A DNA stretch of 64,000 bases from Azospirillaceae bacterium (GTDB lineage: Bacteria > Pseudomonadota > Alphaproteobacteria > Azospirillales > Azospirillaceae), in contig DASQNC010000068.1 in assembly GCA_035645145.1 (NCBI GenBank), forward strand, positions 107,336 through 171,335. Direction: 5' to 3'. Below the pieces are notes generated by a model. That model was given only the letters and a program-made list of their open reading frames with translations. It was not told where the DNA came from and did not search any database. The position numbers and the translations under genes were made by a program. Positions 43,817 through 54,118 of this stretch are shown piece after piece. Each line of letters opens with the position of its first letter. Position 1 is the stretch's first letter.

Positions 43817-46791
43817 ATGCATCTGCCCTTCGACCCCAGCCGCCTGCCCGCCCCCTCGGACCACGCCGAAGCCGCCAGGGGATTCGAGCGGTGGCAGGCG
43901 CGTGTCGAGGACATCGGGGATCCGGCGGTCCGGGACGCGGCGGCCGCACTCGGGAACGATCCCGACGGCCGACGGCTTCTCGACTCGCTGTTCGGCAACA
44001 GCCCGTATCTGGGCAATCTGGTCCTGCGCGACCCGGCGTTCCTGATCGGCCTGCTGGAACGCGGATTCGACGCGGCCGTGCGCGATGCCATGGCCCCGTT
44101 GTCGCGTCCACCGGCCGCGGATGAGCCGACCGAAGCCGTCATGGTCCGGATGCGCACCGCGAAGGCGGGCGTCGCATTGTCTTCCGCACTTGCGGACATC
44201 GTCGGCGCCTGGTCACTGGAAACGGTCACGGGCACCCTGTCCGCCCTGGCGGAACAGGCACTGGACCATGCCGCGGCCCATCTGCTGCGGCGGGCGGCGG
44301 ACGCTGGCGACATCGTACTGCCCGCCGGCGACCACCCGTGCCGCAACTCAGGCCTCATCATCCTCGGCATGGGCAAGTTGGGCGCCCGGGAATTGAATTA
44401 CTCCAGTGATATAGACGTGATCGTCCTCTATGACGAGGAGATCGTCAGGTCCGAACGGTACGAACGGATTCCGAAGACGTTTATTCGCCTTGCCCGTGAC
44501 CTCGTACGGATGATGGAGGAGCGGACAGCCGGCGGGTACGTCTTCCGTACGGACCTGCGGCTACGCCCGGATCCCGCGGCGACTCCGCTGGCCGTTTCGG
44601 TCGGTGCGGCGGTGAACTACTACGGCAGCCTCGGCCAGAATTGGGAACGGGCGGCGATGATCAAGGCCCGTCCGGTCGCCGGCGACATCGAGGCGGGCAA
44701 GGCGTTCCTGAACGTGCTGCGGCCCTTCGTCTGGCGCCGCCACCTGGATTTCGCGGCCATCCAGGACATCCACTCGATCAAGCGCCAGATCAATGCCCAC
44801 CGGGGCCACAGGGTCGTGACCGTCAACGGCCACGACGTGAAGGTCGGCCGCGGCGGCATACGGGAGATCGAATTCTTCGCCCAGACCCAGCAGTTGATCT
44901 TCGGCGGCCGCGATCCGGCGCTGCGCTGCCCGGCCACCCTCCCGGCACTGGACGCGCTGGTCACGGCCGGTCGCGTCGCGCGGACGACAGCCGACGACAT
45001 GGCCGCGGCCTATCGGTTCCTGCGCCAGGTCGAACACCGCCTGCAGATGGTCGACGACCGCCAGACCCACAGCCTGCCGGCCGACGACGCCGGTGTCGAC
45101 GCCACCGCCACGTTCCTGGGCTACGGGGATCCGGCCGGGTTCCGGGCGGACCTGAAGGCGCACCTCCACAAGGTCGAGACCCACTACGCCGCCCTGTTCG
45201 AGGAGGCACCGGACCTGGGCGGACCGGGCAGCCTGGTGTTCACCGGCACCGACGAGGACCCGGAAACCATCGCCACCCTGTCGCGCATGGGCTATTCGAA
45301 CCCGTCCAGCGTCGCCGCCGCGGTGCGGGGATGGCATCACGGCCGCTACCGTGCCACCCGCAGCCAGCGGGCACGCGAACTGCTGACCGAACTGGGGCCC
45401 GCCCTGCTGCAGAAGCTCGCAGCCACGCCGAACCCGGACCTCGCCTTCAATTCCTTCGACGCGTTCCTGGGCGGCCTGCCGGCCGGCGTGCAGATCCTGT
45501 CCCTGTTCTACAACAATCCCCGGCTGCTGGAGCTTGTCGCCGACATTCTCGGCACGGCGCCACGCTACGCCCAGGCCCTGGCCCGCCGCCCGACCCTGCT
45601 GGATGCCGTGCTCGAACCCGGCTTCTTCGGCCCGCTGCCCGGGCGCGACGAGCTGCGCGCCGACATCGAGGCGGCGCTCGGCCCCGTCCAGGGCTACGAG
45701 GAAATGTTGGACGCGGTGCGCCGCTGGACGGTCGAACGCCAATTCCGGGTGGCGGTGCAGATGCTGCGCGGGGTTACCGACGGGGAAGCCGCGGGCGTCT
45801 TCCTGTCCGACGTGGCCGATCTTGCCCTGGCCGCACTGCTGCCCCGGGTGGAAGCGGAGATGGCCCGGCGCCACGGGCGTTGTCCGGGCCGCGGCGTGGC
45901 ATTGCTGGCGTTGGGACGGCTCGGCGAGCGGCGGATGTCGATCCAGTCGGATCTGGATCTGATCGTGGTCTACGATGCGTCCGAACCTTCGGACGGCGAA
46001 CGGCCGCTCCACCCGTCCGAATACTACATCCGCTTCACCCAGCGGCTGGTGGCCGCCATCACGGCCCTCACAGCGGAGGGCCGCCTCTACGAAGTGGACA
46101 TGCGCCTGCGGCCGTCCGGCAACAAGGGTCCGTTGGCCGTCAGCCTGGAGGCGTTCGCCGCCTACCAGACCAGCGAAGCCTGGACCTGGGAACACCAGGC
46201 ACTGACCCGGGCCCGCGTGATCGCCGGCCCGCCGGACCTCGCCAACCGAATTGGGGACGTCGTCCGGCAGGTGCTGACCCGAAGGCGGGATCCGGACAAG
46301 CTGATCCGCGAGGTGGCGGACATGCGGCGGCGCATCGATGCCGAGTTCGGCGGGGCCGGCCCCTGGAATCCCAAGTACCGCCGGGGCGGCCTGATCGACG
46401 CCGAGTTCGTGGCGCAGTACCTGGTCCTGCGGCACGCGGCGGACCATCCGGCCCTCCTGCGCGGGGAAACCGTCGCCATCCTGGAGCAGGCCGCCGCCGA
46501 GGGGCTTCTGCCGCAGGCCGCCACCGCCGCCCTGGTCGATACCGTCCGCCTGTGGCGCAGGGTCCAGGGTTTCCTACGCCTCACCACCGAAGCGAACTTC
46601 GACCCGGAACATGCACCCGAAGGGTTGCGCCGGGGCTTGGCACGCGCCGTTTTCGGACGGGACGGGACATCGGTTGACTTCGCCGAGGTTGAGGCACACA
46701 TCGCTGCCACCGCGGATGCCGCCTTCGCCGCCTACAAGGCGGTCATCGACGGACCGGCGGATGCCGCCAAAGCAACGGAGAGCCAACCGCA

Positions 46792-46795
<4 letters not shown>
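43817..46795 (+). CDS. glnE: Glutamine synthetase adenylyltransferase/deadenylyltransferase
   Basis: Attaches and removes AMP on glutamine synthetase according to nitrogen status, with PII as partner. The 992 residues hold two nucleotidyltransferase domains. The first has GMGKLGARELNYSSDIDVIVLYD near residue 185 (deadenylylating). The second has ALGRLGERRMSIQSDLDLIVVYD near residue 695 (adenylylating). Helical linker regions lie between and after. The start at 43817 is the first ATG consistent with the family N-terminus, and a longer upstream frame is an overlap with the AsmA gene. It is coupled to bcp by ATGA. Confidence 0.95.
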
Positions 46796-47252
<457 letters not shown>

Positions 47253-47256
<4 letters not shown>

Positions 47257-47897
47257 GCGCGCCCCTGGCGGCAGTGGTCCAGGATTTCGGCGGCCAGGGT
47301 GGCGATTTCCTCCGCCGCCCGGGTCCGCGGGCCGGTTTCACTGACGCTTGCCCCGTCCAACAGGGCGGCGGCGAAGGCGGTGCGGTTGCCGATGTGTGCC
47401 GCGGCGACCGGCACGCCCAGCTTGCCGATCTCGCGCATCAGGGCATCACCCAGCCGGGTCCGTGAAGGCACGCGGTTGAGCACGAGAAGGACCGGGCGCT
47501 TCTCGGCCTTCGCTAGATCCAGCATGGGCTGGGTGGCCCACAGGTCCATGGGGCTCGGCTGCAACGGCACCACCACCAGCTGCGCCGCCCGCACGGCGAT
47601 CTTCGCCTCGGTCTCCGCGTGGGGCGGGCTGTCGATGACGACGATATCGTGGTCGGCGACCAACTGCGCCACCGTCGCCTGGGTGCGCCACCCGGTGATT
47701 TGGGCATGGGTGAGGCCCGTGTCACCCAAGGCGGCCTGCCGCGCCTCCATCCAGCGGGTCAGGCTGCCCTGCGGATCGATGTCCACCGTGGCGACGCGGA
47801 GTCCTACCCGCGCCCAGGCAACGGCGAGGTGCGCTGCCAGGGTGGTCTTCCCGGCCCCGCCCTTCTGCTGTGCAACGGTGATCGCCAAGCCAGCCAT
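47253..47897 (-). CDS. ParA-like ATPase (orphan)
   Basis: A 214-residue Walker-type partition ATPase. The deviant Walker A is AQQKGGAGKTTLA, DIDPQGSL and VVIDSPPHAETE are Walker A' and B, and PLQPSPMDLWA is the fourth conserved region. No parB or centromere-like repeats adjoin it. Orphan ParA proteins position large cytoplasmic complexes or organelles such as chemosensory arrays. ATG 47897 begins the family sequence and has GAGGA four bases upstream, while 47912 would add five residues. It converges with bcp. Confidence 0.88.
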
Positions 47898-47979
47898 CTG
47901 GTCCTCGCCCATAGGTTGGACCCGACGACTGTGCCCCGCCGTGCCGCAGCCGGCAAGCGTCCCAGTTGGCCGCGGGACT

Positions 47980-48618
47980 TCAGCTCATCCAACCGGGGAA
48001 GAGACCGCGCAGCCCGTTCGCGGTGATTTCGACCGCGATCGCGGCGAGCAGCAGGCCGAACAGCCGGTTCAGAATGTTAAGGCCGGTATGACCCAGCCGG
48101 CGGCCCACCGGGGCGGCCATCACGAGCGATAACCAGATGCATGCGCTGACGAACGCGATGCAGCCGATCAGCAGCACGTTGTGCAGGGCACCCCCGTGCC
48201 GCTGGCCCTCGATGATGACCGTGCTGATGGCACCCGGCCCGGCCAGGAGCGGCAGGCCGAGGGGCACAACCCCGATCGCGCTCCGCTGTTCGGCCTCGTC
48301 GGCCTCGGTCCGTGTCTGCTGCACCCGGCTCACCTGCGCGTTCAGCATGGACAACGCCATCAGGAGCAGCACGATGCCGCCGCCCACCCGGAAGCTGTCC
48401 AGACTGGTGCCGACGACCTTCAACACCACGTCGCCGCTGAGTTCCGCCCCCACCAGCACCAGGCAGACGGTCAGCGCCGCGGACAGGGCGATCCGGCGCT
48501 TCTCGGCCTCCGGCCGGCCCTCGGTCAGCGACAGGAAGATCGGGATCGCCGCGAAGGGCGTCAGGATCGCGAACAGCGCGATGAGGAACCGGCTGTATTC
48601 GCTCCAATCGGCAATCAT
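47980..48618 (-). CDS. MarC family membrane protein
   Basis: A 212-residue inner-membrane protein with six predicted helices. The family pattern is clear: LIALFAILTPFAAIPIFLSLTEGRP, GTSLDSFRVGGGIVLLLMALSMLNAQ, IGVVPLGLPLLAGPGAISTVII and a final RLFGLLLAAIAVEITANGL. The proline and glycine pairs are conserved as in MarC. The function is unknown, and the link to multiple antibiotic resistance is no longer accepted. ATG 48618 is chosen, with ATG 48651 and 48672 giving Arg-rich extensions. Confidence 0.9.
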   Translation of the reverse strand: MIADWSEYSRFLIALFAILTPFAAIPIFLSLTEGRPEAEKRRIALSAALTVCLVLVGAELSGDVVLKVVGTSLDSFRVGGGIVLLLMALSMLNAQVSRVQQTRTEADEAEQRSAIGVVPLGLPLLAGPGAISTVIIEGQRHGGALHNVLLIGCIAFVSACIWLSLVMAAPVGRRLGHTGLNILNRLFGLLLAAIAVEITANGLRGLFPGWMS

Positions 48619-48747
48619 GAACGGTGCCCGCGTGCGGATGCGCCGCCCCATGCGGCATCTTTCCTTGGGCAAATCTGCCTATCGAACGGATCAGCCGCAA
48701 GCCGGGGTCTTGGTTCCGGCGCCGATTGGCCCTATGACAGGCCCGAA

Positions 48748-49734
48748 ATGATCGACAGCGCACCCGAAATCCTGCCCGCGACGCCCGAGGCGATCGCACG
48801 CGCCGCCGACGCCCTGAGACAGGGCCGGCTGGTCGCGTTCCCGACCGAAACGGTCTACGGCCTGGGCGCCCTGGCCAACGACGGACGGGCGGTCGCGGCC
48901 GTCTATGCCGCGAAGAAGCGGCCGAACTTCAATCCGCTGATCGTCCATATCCACGATGCCGGGGCCGCCGAGGCGGTCGCCCGCTTCGACGACCGCGCCG
49001 AAAAGCTGGCCGAGGCGCTGTGGCCGGGCCCGCTGACGCTGGTCCTGCCGCGCAACCCGGACTCCAAGGTATCGCTGCTGGCCACGGCGGGGTTGGACAC
49101 GGTGGCGGTGCGGGTCCCCGCCCATCCGGTCGCCCGCCAACTGCTGCAATCCCTCGGCGAACCCGTCGTGGCGCCCAGCGCCAACCGGTCCGGCCATGTC
49201 AGCCCCACCACCCCCATCCATGTGGCGGAGGATCTGGGCGGGTCGCTGTCCATGATCCTGGCGGCCGGACGTTCACCCATCGGCGTCGAATCGACGGTGC
49301 TGGACCTGTCCGGCGACCGGCCGGTTCTGCTGCGCCCGGGTGCGGTGACCCGCGAACAGCTTGAGGACCTGATCGGCAAGGTCGATCTGCCCGCGGGCGA
49401 GAGCGAGGCCCGGCCCAAAGCGCCCGGGCGCCTCGCCCGCCACTACGCCCCGACCTGCCCGCTCCGGCTGGACGCGCTCTCGGCGGAACCCGACGAGGCC
49501 CTGTTGTGCTTCGGCCCCGAACTCGGCGTGCGCGGCGGCAGCGTCCGGCTGAACCTGAGCCCCGAGGGCAATCTGGCGGAGGCGGCCGCCAACCTGTTCG
49601 CCATGCTGCGCACACTGGACAAGCCTTCGTACAGCGCCATTGCCGTCATGCCGATTCCCAGCCGCGGTCTCGGCATCGCGATCAACGACCGGCTCCGCCG
49701 CGCGGCGGTGCCCAAGGATCCGGGGACCGAATGA
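48748..49734 (+). CDS. tsaC: L-threonylcarbamoyladenylate synthase, long Sua5 form
   Basis: Uses threonine, bicarbonate and ATP to make the donor for t6A37 in ANN-reading tRNAs. FPTETVYGLGALAND, KRPNFNPLIVHI, LWPGPLTLVLPRN and PSANRSGHVSPT are the YrdC/Sua5 motifs. At 328 residues this is the long type with a C-terminal Sua5 domain (PGRLARHYAPTCPLRL onward) rather than short TsaC. Its stop overlaps the next start by four bases (ATGA). No clear ribosome site is seen before ATG 48748. Confidence 0.93.
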   Translation: MIDSAPEILPATPEAIARAADALRQGRLVAFPTETVYGLGALANDGRAVAAVYAAKKRPNFNPLIVHIHDAGAAEAVARFDDRAEKLAEALWPGPLTLVLPRNPDSKVSLLATAGLDTVAVRVPAHPVARQLLQSLGEPVVAPSANRSGHVSPTTPIHVAEDLGGSLSMILAAGRSPIGVESTVLDLSGDRPVLLRPGAVTREQLEDLIGKVDLPAGESEARPKAPGRLARHYAPTCPLRLDALSAEPDEALLCFGPELGVRGGSVRLNLSPEGNLAEAAANLFAMLRTLDKPSYSAIAVMPIPSRGLGIAINDRLRRAAVPKDPGTE

Positions 49735-51134
49735 ACGCACTCGACCGCATCCGTACGGCCCTGGGGCCGCTGGGGACGGTCGAGGATCCGCAGGCCGTGG
49801 CACCCTACCTGGCGGATCGGCGTGGACGAGGGGCCGGGGCCGCCGCGCTGGTGGCCCGCCCGGCCTCCACCGAGGAGGTGGCCGCCGTCGTCCGCATCTG
49901 CGCCGAAGCGCGGATCGCGCTGGTTCCGCAGGGTGGAAACACCGGCCTGATGGGCGGCGGGATCCCGGACGGAACCGGCACGCAGGTGCTCCTCAACCTG
50001 GGCCGCATGAACCGGATCCGCGACCTTGATCCCGTGGACAATTCCCTGGTCGCGGAGGCCGGCTGCGTGCTCGCCACCGTCCAGGCCGCCGCGGAGGCCG
50101 CGGACCGGCAGTTTCCACTGTCGTTGGGATCGGAAGGCACGGCGCAGATCGGTGGGCTGATTTCCACCAATGCCGGCGGGACCATGACGATCCGCCACGG
50201 CAACATGCGCGAACAAGTCCTTGGGATCGAAGCGGTCCTGCCCGATGGCCGCATCTGGAACGGCCTGCGCCGGCTGCGCAAGGACAACACCGGCTACGAC
50301 CTGAAGCACCTGTTCATCGGCGGCGAAGGCACGTTGGGCATCATCACCGCCGCCGTCCTCCGCCTGCAGCCCCGGCCGCGCCAGATCGAAACCGCGCTGT
50401 GCGCCATCCCCGATCCGGCGTCGGCCCTGGCGTTGCTCGACCGTTGCCGGACCGCCATGGGCGATGCGCTGAGGGCGTTCGAATTGATGCCGCGGATGGG
50501 CATCGACATGGCCCTGAAGCACGTGCCCGGGACGGCGGATCCGTTTTCGGCCCCCCATCCCTGGTACGTCCTGGTCGAGGTCGCATCGCCGAGCCTCGTG
50601 AGCGGATTCCGGGAAACCCTTGAAGGGGCCCTGCAAGCCGGGCTGGAGGCCGACGAGGCGGTGGACGCGCTGATCGCGGAGAGTGGCGCCCAGCGCGCCG
50701 CCTTCTGGCGCCTGCGAGAAGCCCTTGTCGAGGGGCGCCGCAAGGAAGGCGCCGGAATCCACCACGACATCAGCGTTCCCACCAGCCGTGTCCCGGCCTT
50801 CCTGGACCAAGCCGGCCGGACGGTCGAAACCCTGGTGCCGGGCATACGGATCGTCGCCTTCGGCCACCTGGGCGACGGCAACCTGCACTACAACCTGAAC
50901 GCCCCGGTCGGGTCGGACGCGGCGGCCTTCCTGGCCCGTACGTCCGAGGTGAACCGGCTGGTGCACGACATCGTGCGGTCGTTCGGCGGCTCCATCAGCG
51001 CCGAGCACGGGATCGGGGTCCACAAACGCGACGAGCTTGCCCGCGCCAAGGACCCGCTGGAGCTGGAGTTGATGCGCCGCATCAAAGCGGCGCTCGATCC
51101 GCTTGGCATCCTGAATCCGGGCAAGGTGCTCTGA
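49731..51134 (+). CDS. FAD-binding oxidoreductase, D-2-hydroxyacid dehydrogenase type
   Basis: A 467-residue flavoprotein. The PCMH FAD-binding domain is N-terminal (LVPQGGNTGLMGGGIPDG, then LGSEGTAQIGGLISTNAGG and the FIGGEGTLGIITAAVLRL segment). The C-terminal FAD-linked oxidase domain includes FGHLGDGNLHYNL with metal-binding His, and SAEHGIGVHKRDEL. The pattern fits GlcD/D2HGDH-like enzymes that oxidise D-2-hydroxyacids such as D-2-hydroxyglutarate or D-lactate. It is translationally coupled to the Sua5-type gene. Confidence 0.9.
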   Translation: MNALDRIRTALGPLGTVEDPQAVAPYLADRRGRGAGAAALVARPASTEEVAAVVRICAEARIALVPQGGNTGLMGGGIPDGTGTQVLLNLGRMNRIRDLDPVDNSLVAEAGCVLATVQAAAEAADRQFPLSLGSEGTAQIGGLISTNAGGTMTIRHGNMREQVLGIEAVLPDGRIWNGLRRLRKDNTGYDLKHLFIGGEGTLGIITAAVLRLQPRPRQIETALCAIPDPASALALLDRCRTAMGDALRAFELMPRMGIDMALKHVPGTADPFSAPHPWYVLVEVASPSLVSGFRETLEGALQAGLEADEAVDALIAESGAQRAAFWRLREALVEGRRKEGAGIHHDISVPTSRVPAFLDQAGRTVETLVPGIRIVAFGHLGDGNLHYNLNAPVGSDAAAFLARTSEVNRLVHDIVRSFGGSISAEHGIGVHKRDELARAKDPLELELMRRIKAALDPLGILNPGKVL

Positions 51135-51155
51135 GCCCCCACCCAAGCGGCCATT

Positions 51156-51500
51156 TCAGCCGATCACCTTGCCTTCGAACGGGTGGCGACCCTGCCGGTC
51201 CTCCACCTCCACCACCCAGATGTCGGGGTCCCGCTGCACGGCACGGGCGATGTAGGCGTCGGCATCGGCCTCCGGCACGAGGCCGCCCCCCAGCGCCGCC
51301 ATCCAGGCGAGCTTCCCGTCCAGATCCCGCACCTGGGACAGGACGCGGACCCCCTTTTCCAACTGGTTGACCTTCAACAGAACCGTCCCGCCGGACGGCG
51401 CCCCCTTGCGGGCAATGACCGCGGGGATGCCATCGACCAGGCAGCGGCGCACATGCAGCCGCACCCACAGATCCGTCGGCAGCCGGCCGTCCTCGTCCAT
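51156..51500 (-). CDS. DUF1491 family protein
   Basis: A 114-residue cytosolic protein of unknown function. PTDLWVRLHVRRCLVDGIPAVIARKGAPSGG and TVLLKVNQLEKGVRVLSQVRD match the DUF1491 pattern, with a conserved DPDIWVVEVEDRQGRHPF ending. The family is nearly confined to alphaproteobacteria. I prefer ATG 51500, since a longer frame from 51668 adds an ill-fitting segment. It is convergent with the FAD oxidoreductase gene and divergent from the transaminase. Confidence 0.82.
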   Translation of the reverse strand: MDEDGRLPTDLWVRLHVRRCLVDGIPAVIARKGAPSGGTVLLKVNQLEKGVRVLSQVRDLDGKLAWMAALGGGLVPEADADAYIARAVQRDPDIWVVEVEDRQGRHPFEGKVIG

Positions 51501-51670
51501 CACCCATATCCCCGCCATGTTGAACCCGATGGCATGATGGGCGTCCGCCGGGTACCCGCCAAGCCGTTCCATGCCGGCCGGCGCACCACCGGGCGTCCGG
51601 TCGATGTCCCTACCGCTGTCCGGGGGGCGTGGGCATAGTTCGCCTCCCCGCCCGCAGCCATCCCCCACCC

Positions 51671-52804
51671 ATGCCCCGCCAGACCCCGATCCTGATGACC
51701 CCCGGCCCGATCACCGCCAAAGCCGCGGTGCACGATGCCATGCGGTTCGACCACAATCCGGGCGACCGGGGGATTGCGGACATGACCCGGCGCATCCGGG
51801 ACTATGTGCTGACGCTCGGCAATGCGGCCGGGACGCACGAATGCGTACCGCTGCAAGGCAGTGCCACCTATGGCACGGAAGCGGTCGTGCTGGCCTGTGT
51901 GCCGGCGGACGGCAAGGTGCTGGTCGTCAACAACGGGTTCTATGGCGTTCGGGCCCGGGACGTGGTCGCCGCCACGGGGCGGGCGGTGGCGACCTTCGAC
52001 GTGCCGGGATTCGGCCTGCCCGACCTCGACGACCTCGCCCGTCGGATCGACGCCGATCCGGCGATCACCCATGTGCTGGTCTGCCAGGTGGAAACCGGCA
52101 CCGGCGCCCTGAACCCCGCCGCCGACGTGGCGAAACTCGCCCAGGAGCACGGCAAAGGGGTGATCGTGGATGCTGTTGCCGCGTTCGGCGCCCTGCCCTT
52201 GGATATCGGCGGCCTGGGTCTGGATGCGGTCGTGGCTTCGCCCAACAAGTGCCTGGAAGGCGTGCCGGGAATAGCACTGCCGATCCTCCGCCGCGACGTG
52301 CTGGCGAAGTCGGCCGGCCGCTACGGCGGCATGGCCCTCGACCTGCATGCCCGCTGGCGCCAGTACGAGCAGACCGGTTGCTGGACCTTCACCGCCCCAA
52401 CCCATGTCGTCGCGGCCCTGGATGCGGCGATCGGGATCCATGCGGCGGAGGGCGGGGCTCCGGCCAGGCTGCGGAAGTACCGGCAGACTTGGCAGTGGCT
52501 GGTGGACGGCATGCGCCAGGCGGGCATCGCCATCCTGATTCCGGACGAGATCGCCAGCCCGATCGTCGTCACGTTCCACCGTCCCGCCGATCCGGCCTTC
52601 GCCTGGGAACCCTTTTTCGAAGGCGTGAAGCGGCGCGGGTATTGGCTGTTCAACGGCAAGCTGACGCAGATCCCCACCTTCCGAATCGGATGCATGGGGA
52701 GCGTGGGCGAAGCCGACATGGCCGGCCTGGTTGCCGCAGTGGACGAAACGCTGCTCGAAATGGGCGTGCGCGATCGGTCGCCCGCCGGACTGGCGGTCGC
52801 CTGA
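51671..52804 (+). CDS. phnW: 2-aminoethylphosphonate-pyruvate transaminase-like enzyme
   Basis: A class V PLP aminotransferase of 377 residues. LMTPGPITAKAAVHDAM and the FDHNPGDRGIADM segment are PhnW-like, PLQGSATYGTEAVV is typical, VETGTGALNPAADV and VDAVAAFGALPLDI lead to the PLP lysine in VVASPNKCLEGVPGI, and ILIPDEIASPIVVTF is near the end. PhnW converts 2-aminoethylphosphonate to phosphonoacetaldehyde. No phnX, phnA or phosphonate transporter is nearby, so the assignment of substrate is tentative. Serine-pyruvate transaminases are related. Confidence 0.78.
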   Translation: MPRQTPILMTPGPITAKAAVHDAMRFDHNPGDRGIADMTRRIRDYVLTLGNAAGTHECVPLQGSATYGTEAVVLACVPADGKVLVVNNGFYGVRARDVVAATGRAVATFDVPGFGLPDLDDLARRIDADPAITHVLVCQVETGTGALNPAADVAKLAQEHGKGVIVDAVAAFGALPLDIGGLGLDAVVASPNKCLEGVPGIALPILRRDVLAKSAGRYGGMALDLHARWRQYEQTGCWTFTAPTHVVAALDAAIGIHAAEGGAPARLRKYRQTWQWLVDGMRQAGIAILIPDEIASPIVVTFHRPADPAFAWEPFFEGVKRRGYWLFNGKLTQIPTFRIGCMGSVGEADMAGLVAAVDETLLEMGVRDRSPAGLAVA

Positions 52805-52828
52805 CGCACCCCCTACGGGTGTTGGGAC

Positions 52829-53305
52829 CTAGATCAGTTTGGCAAGCAGCCAGCCCAGTTGCACCAGCTCGTCGTGGGTCAGCTTGCCACCAACGGCTTC
52901 CTGCACGGCACAGCGGTAAACCGGCCACATCCGCGCCTTCGCGTCCCGGCCCGCTTCCGTGATCGCCACATACTGGCCGCGCTTGTCCTCCGGGCAGCCG
53001 ACCCGCTCCACGAGCCCGTGCCGCTGCATCCGATCCGCCAGACGCGAAAGATTGTACTGGGCGAGCAGAAGCCGCTTTTCCAACTCGAATGGCCGCAGCC
53101 GCCCCTCCGGCGCGCGGGACAGCTCGAGCAGCACATCGTACCAGTCCAACGGCGGAAGCCCGGCCGATTTCAGGTCGGCCTCCACCGCGGACCGGAGCCG
53201 CTGCTCGGCCCGGATCAACCGTACCCACGCATCCACGGCCGCCGTGGACGAGGTGCCCCCCTCCACAGGAACCATTGGCGCCGAGATAGATGCATTTGCA
53301 TTCAT
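52829..53305 (-). CDS. MarR family regulator divergent from gst
   Basis: A 158-residue winged-helix protein. AAVDAWVRLIRAEQRL starts the dimer helix, LDWYDVLLELSRAPEGRLRPFELEKRLLLAQYNLSRLADRMQ the helix-turn-helix, and VERVGCPEDKRGQYVAITEAG the wing. The lone Cys in VGCPEDKR next to the wing could sense electrophiles, but that is inference. Its start codon lies inside the left arm of a 16-base inverted repeat shared with the gst promoter, so autoregulation and repression of gst are likely. Confidence 0.88.
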   Translation of the reverse strand: MNANASISAPMVPVEGGTSSTAAVDAWVRLIRAEQRLRSAVEADLKSAGLPPLDWYDVLLELSRAPEGRLRPFELEKRLLLAQYNLSRLADRMQRHGLVERVGCPEDKRGQYVAITEAGRDAKARMWPVYRCAVQEAVGGKLTHDELVQLGWLLAKLI

Positions 53306-53347
53306 GTTGACTTCCCGCTTTCCCCGGGAATATGAATGCACATGCAT
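53290..53347. promoter_or_regulatory. Inverted repeat operator between MarR and gst genes
   Basis: Arms ATGCATTTGCATTCAT (53290-53305) and ATGAATGCACATGCAT (53332-53347) are complementary at 15 of 16 positions. Each arm contains two TGCAT-like half sites. A further GTGCATGCA lies near 53359-53367. The arms frame a promoter for gst and cover the MarR start codon. Confidence 0.65.
53307..53336 (+). promoter_or_regulatory. Sigma-70 promoter of gst
   Basis: TTGACT (53307-53312) is followed, 18 bases on, by TATGAA (53331-53336). The -10 overlaps the right operator arm and the -35 abuts the left arm. The gst start is 120 bases downstream. Confidence 0.55.
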
Positions 53348-53455
53348 CGACACCGCAAGTGCATGCAGCTCCGGCCGGCGAAAAACCGGCCATCCGCACC
53401 AAACCGATCGGCCGGCGGTACGCCAGCCGTGAACGAGTAAGGATTATTGGGAAAA

Positions 53456-54067
53456 ATGACGACCCTGTACTACTCCCCCGGCACCTGCTCGCTGTCCCCG
53501 CACATTCTGCTGCGCGAAGCCGGCCTTCCGTTCGAGCTGCAGCACGTCGAGCTGATGTCCAAGGAATTGAAGGGCGGCGGCACCCTGTTTTCGATCAGCC
53601 CGTTGGGCCAGGTGCCGGTTCTGAAGCTCGACAACGGCGAAATCCTGACCGAAGGCCCGGCCATCGTGCAGTACATCGCCGACCAGGTCCCGGCTGCGAA
53701 GCTGGCGCCGGCCAACGGCACCCTCGAGCGTTACAAGCTCCAGAGCTGGCTGAACTTCATCACGTCGGAACTGCACAAGACCTTCACCCCGCTCTTCAAT
53801 CCGACGACTGTGGAAGAGACCCGGAAGGTGTTCCTGGACCGGCTGAACAATAAGCTGGGCCACTTGGACAACCACCTGTCCGACAAGCCCTACATCATGG
53901 GCGCGGACTTCACGGTGGCCGATGCTTATGCGTTCACGGTCATCAACTGGACCAATTTCCTGAAGATCGACATCTCGCAGTTCAAGAACATCGCGGCCTA
54001 TGTGGCCCGCATCGCGGCCCGCCCGAAGGTGCAGGAAGCCATGAAGGCCGAAGGCCTGGTGAAGTAA
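53456..54067 (+). CDS. Glutathione S-transferase, beta class
   Basis: A 203-residue cytosolic transferase. The N-terminal thioredoxin-like domain begins LYYSPGTCSLSPHILLREAG with the Cys of beta-class enzymes at residue 11. QVPVLKLDNGEILTEGPAIVQYIAD binds glutathione. The C-terminal helical domain includes YIMGADFTVADAYAFTVINW. It detoxifies electrophiles by glutathione conjugation. The Cys motif differs from the zeta class, so it is not a maleylacetoacetate isomerase. ATG 53456 is chosen, with a weak spacing to AAGGA; TTG 53447 is an alternative. It is under the MarR operator. Confidence 0.9.
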   Translation: MTTLYYSPGTCSLSPHILLREAGLPFELQHVELMSKELKGGGTLFSISPLGQVPVLKLDNGEILTEGPAIVQYIADQVPAAKLAPANGTLERYKLQSWLNFITSELHKTFTPLFNPTTVEETRKVFLDRLNNKLGHLDNHLSDKPYIMGADFTVADAYAFTVINWTNFLKIDISQFKNIAAYVARIAARPKVQEAMKAEGLVK

Positions 54068-54080
54068 GCACCGCCACGTC

Positions 54081-54106
54081 CGCGGGCCGGCTCCGGCCGG
54101 CCCGCG
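54081..54106. terminator. Hairpin between gst and the isomerase gene
   Basis: Ten-base-pair stem CGCGGGCCGG with its complement (54081-54090 and 54097-54106, loop CTCCGG) between two converging stops. No U-run. Confidence 0.5.
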
Positions 54107-54118
54107 TCCTGGGCGTCG

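Noticed and set aside
53456..54067. Glutathione transferase as the missing maleylacetoacetate isomerase
   Set aside because: It has the beta-class Cys pattern (SPGTCSLSPH), not the zeta-class SSCS motif, and is 42 kb away from hmgA.
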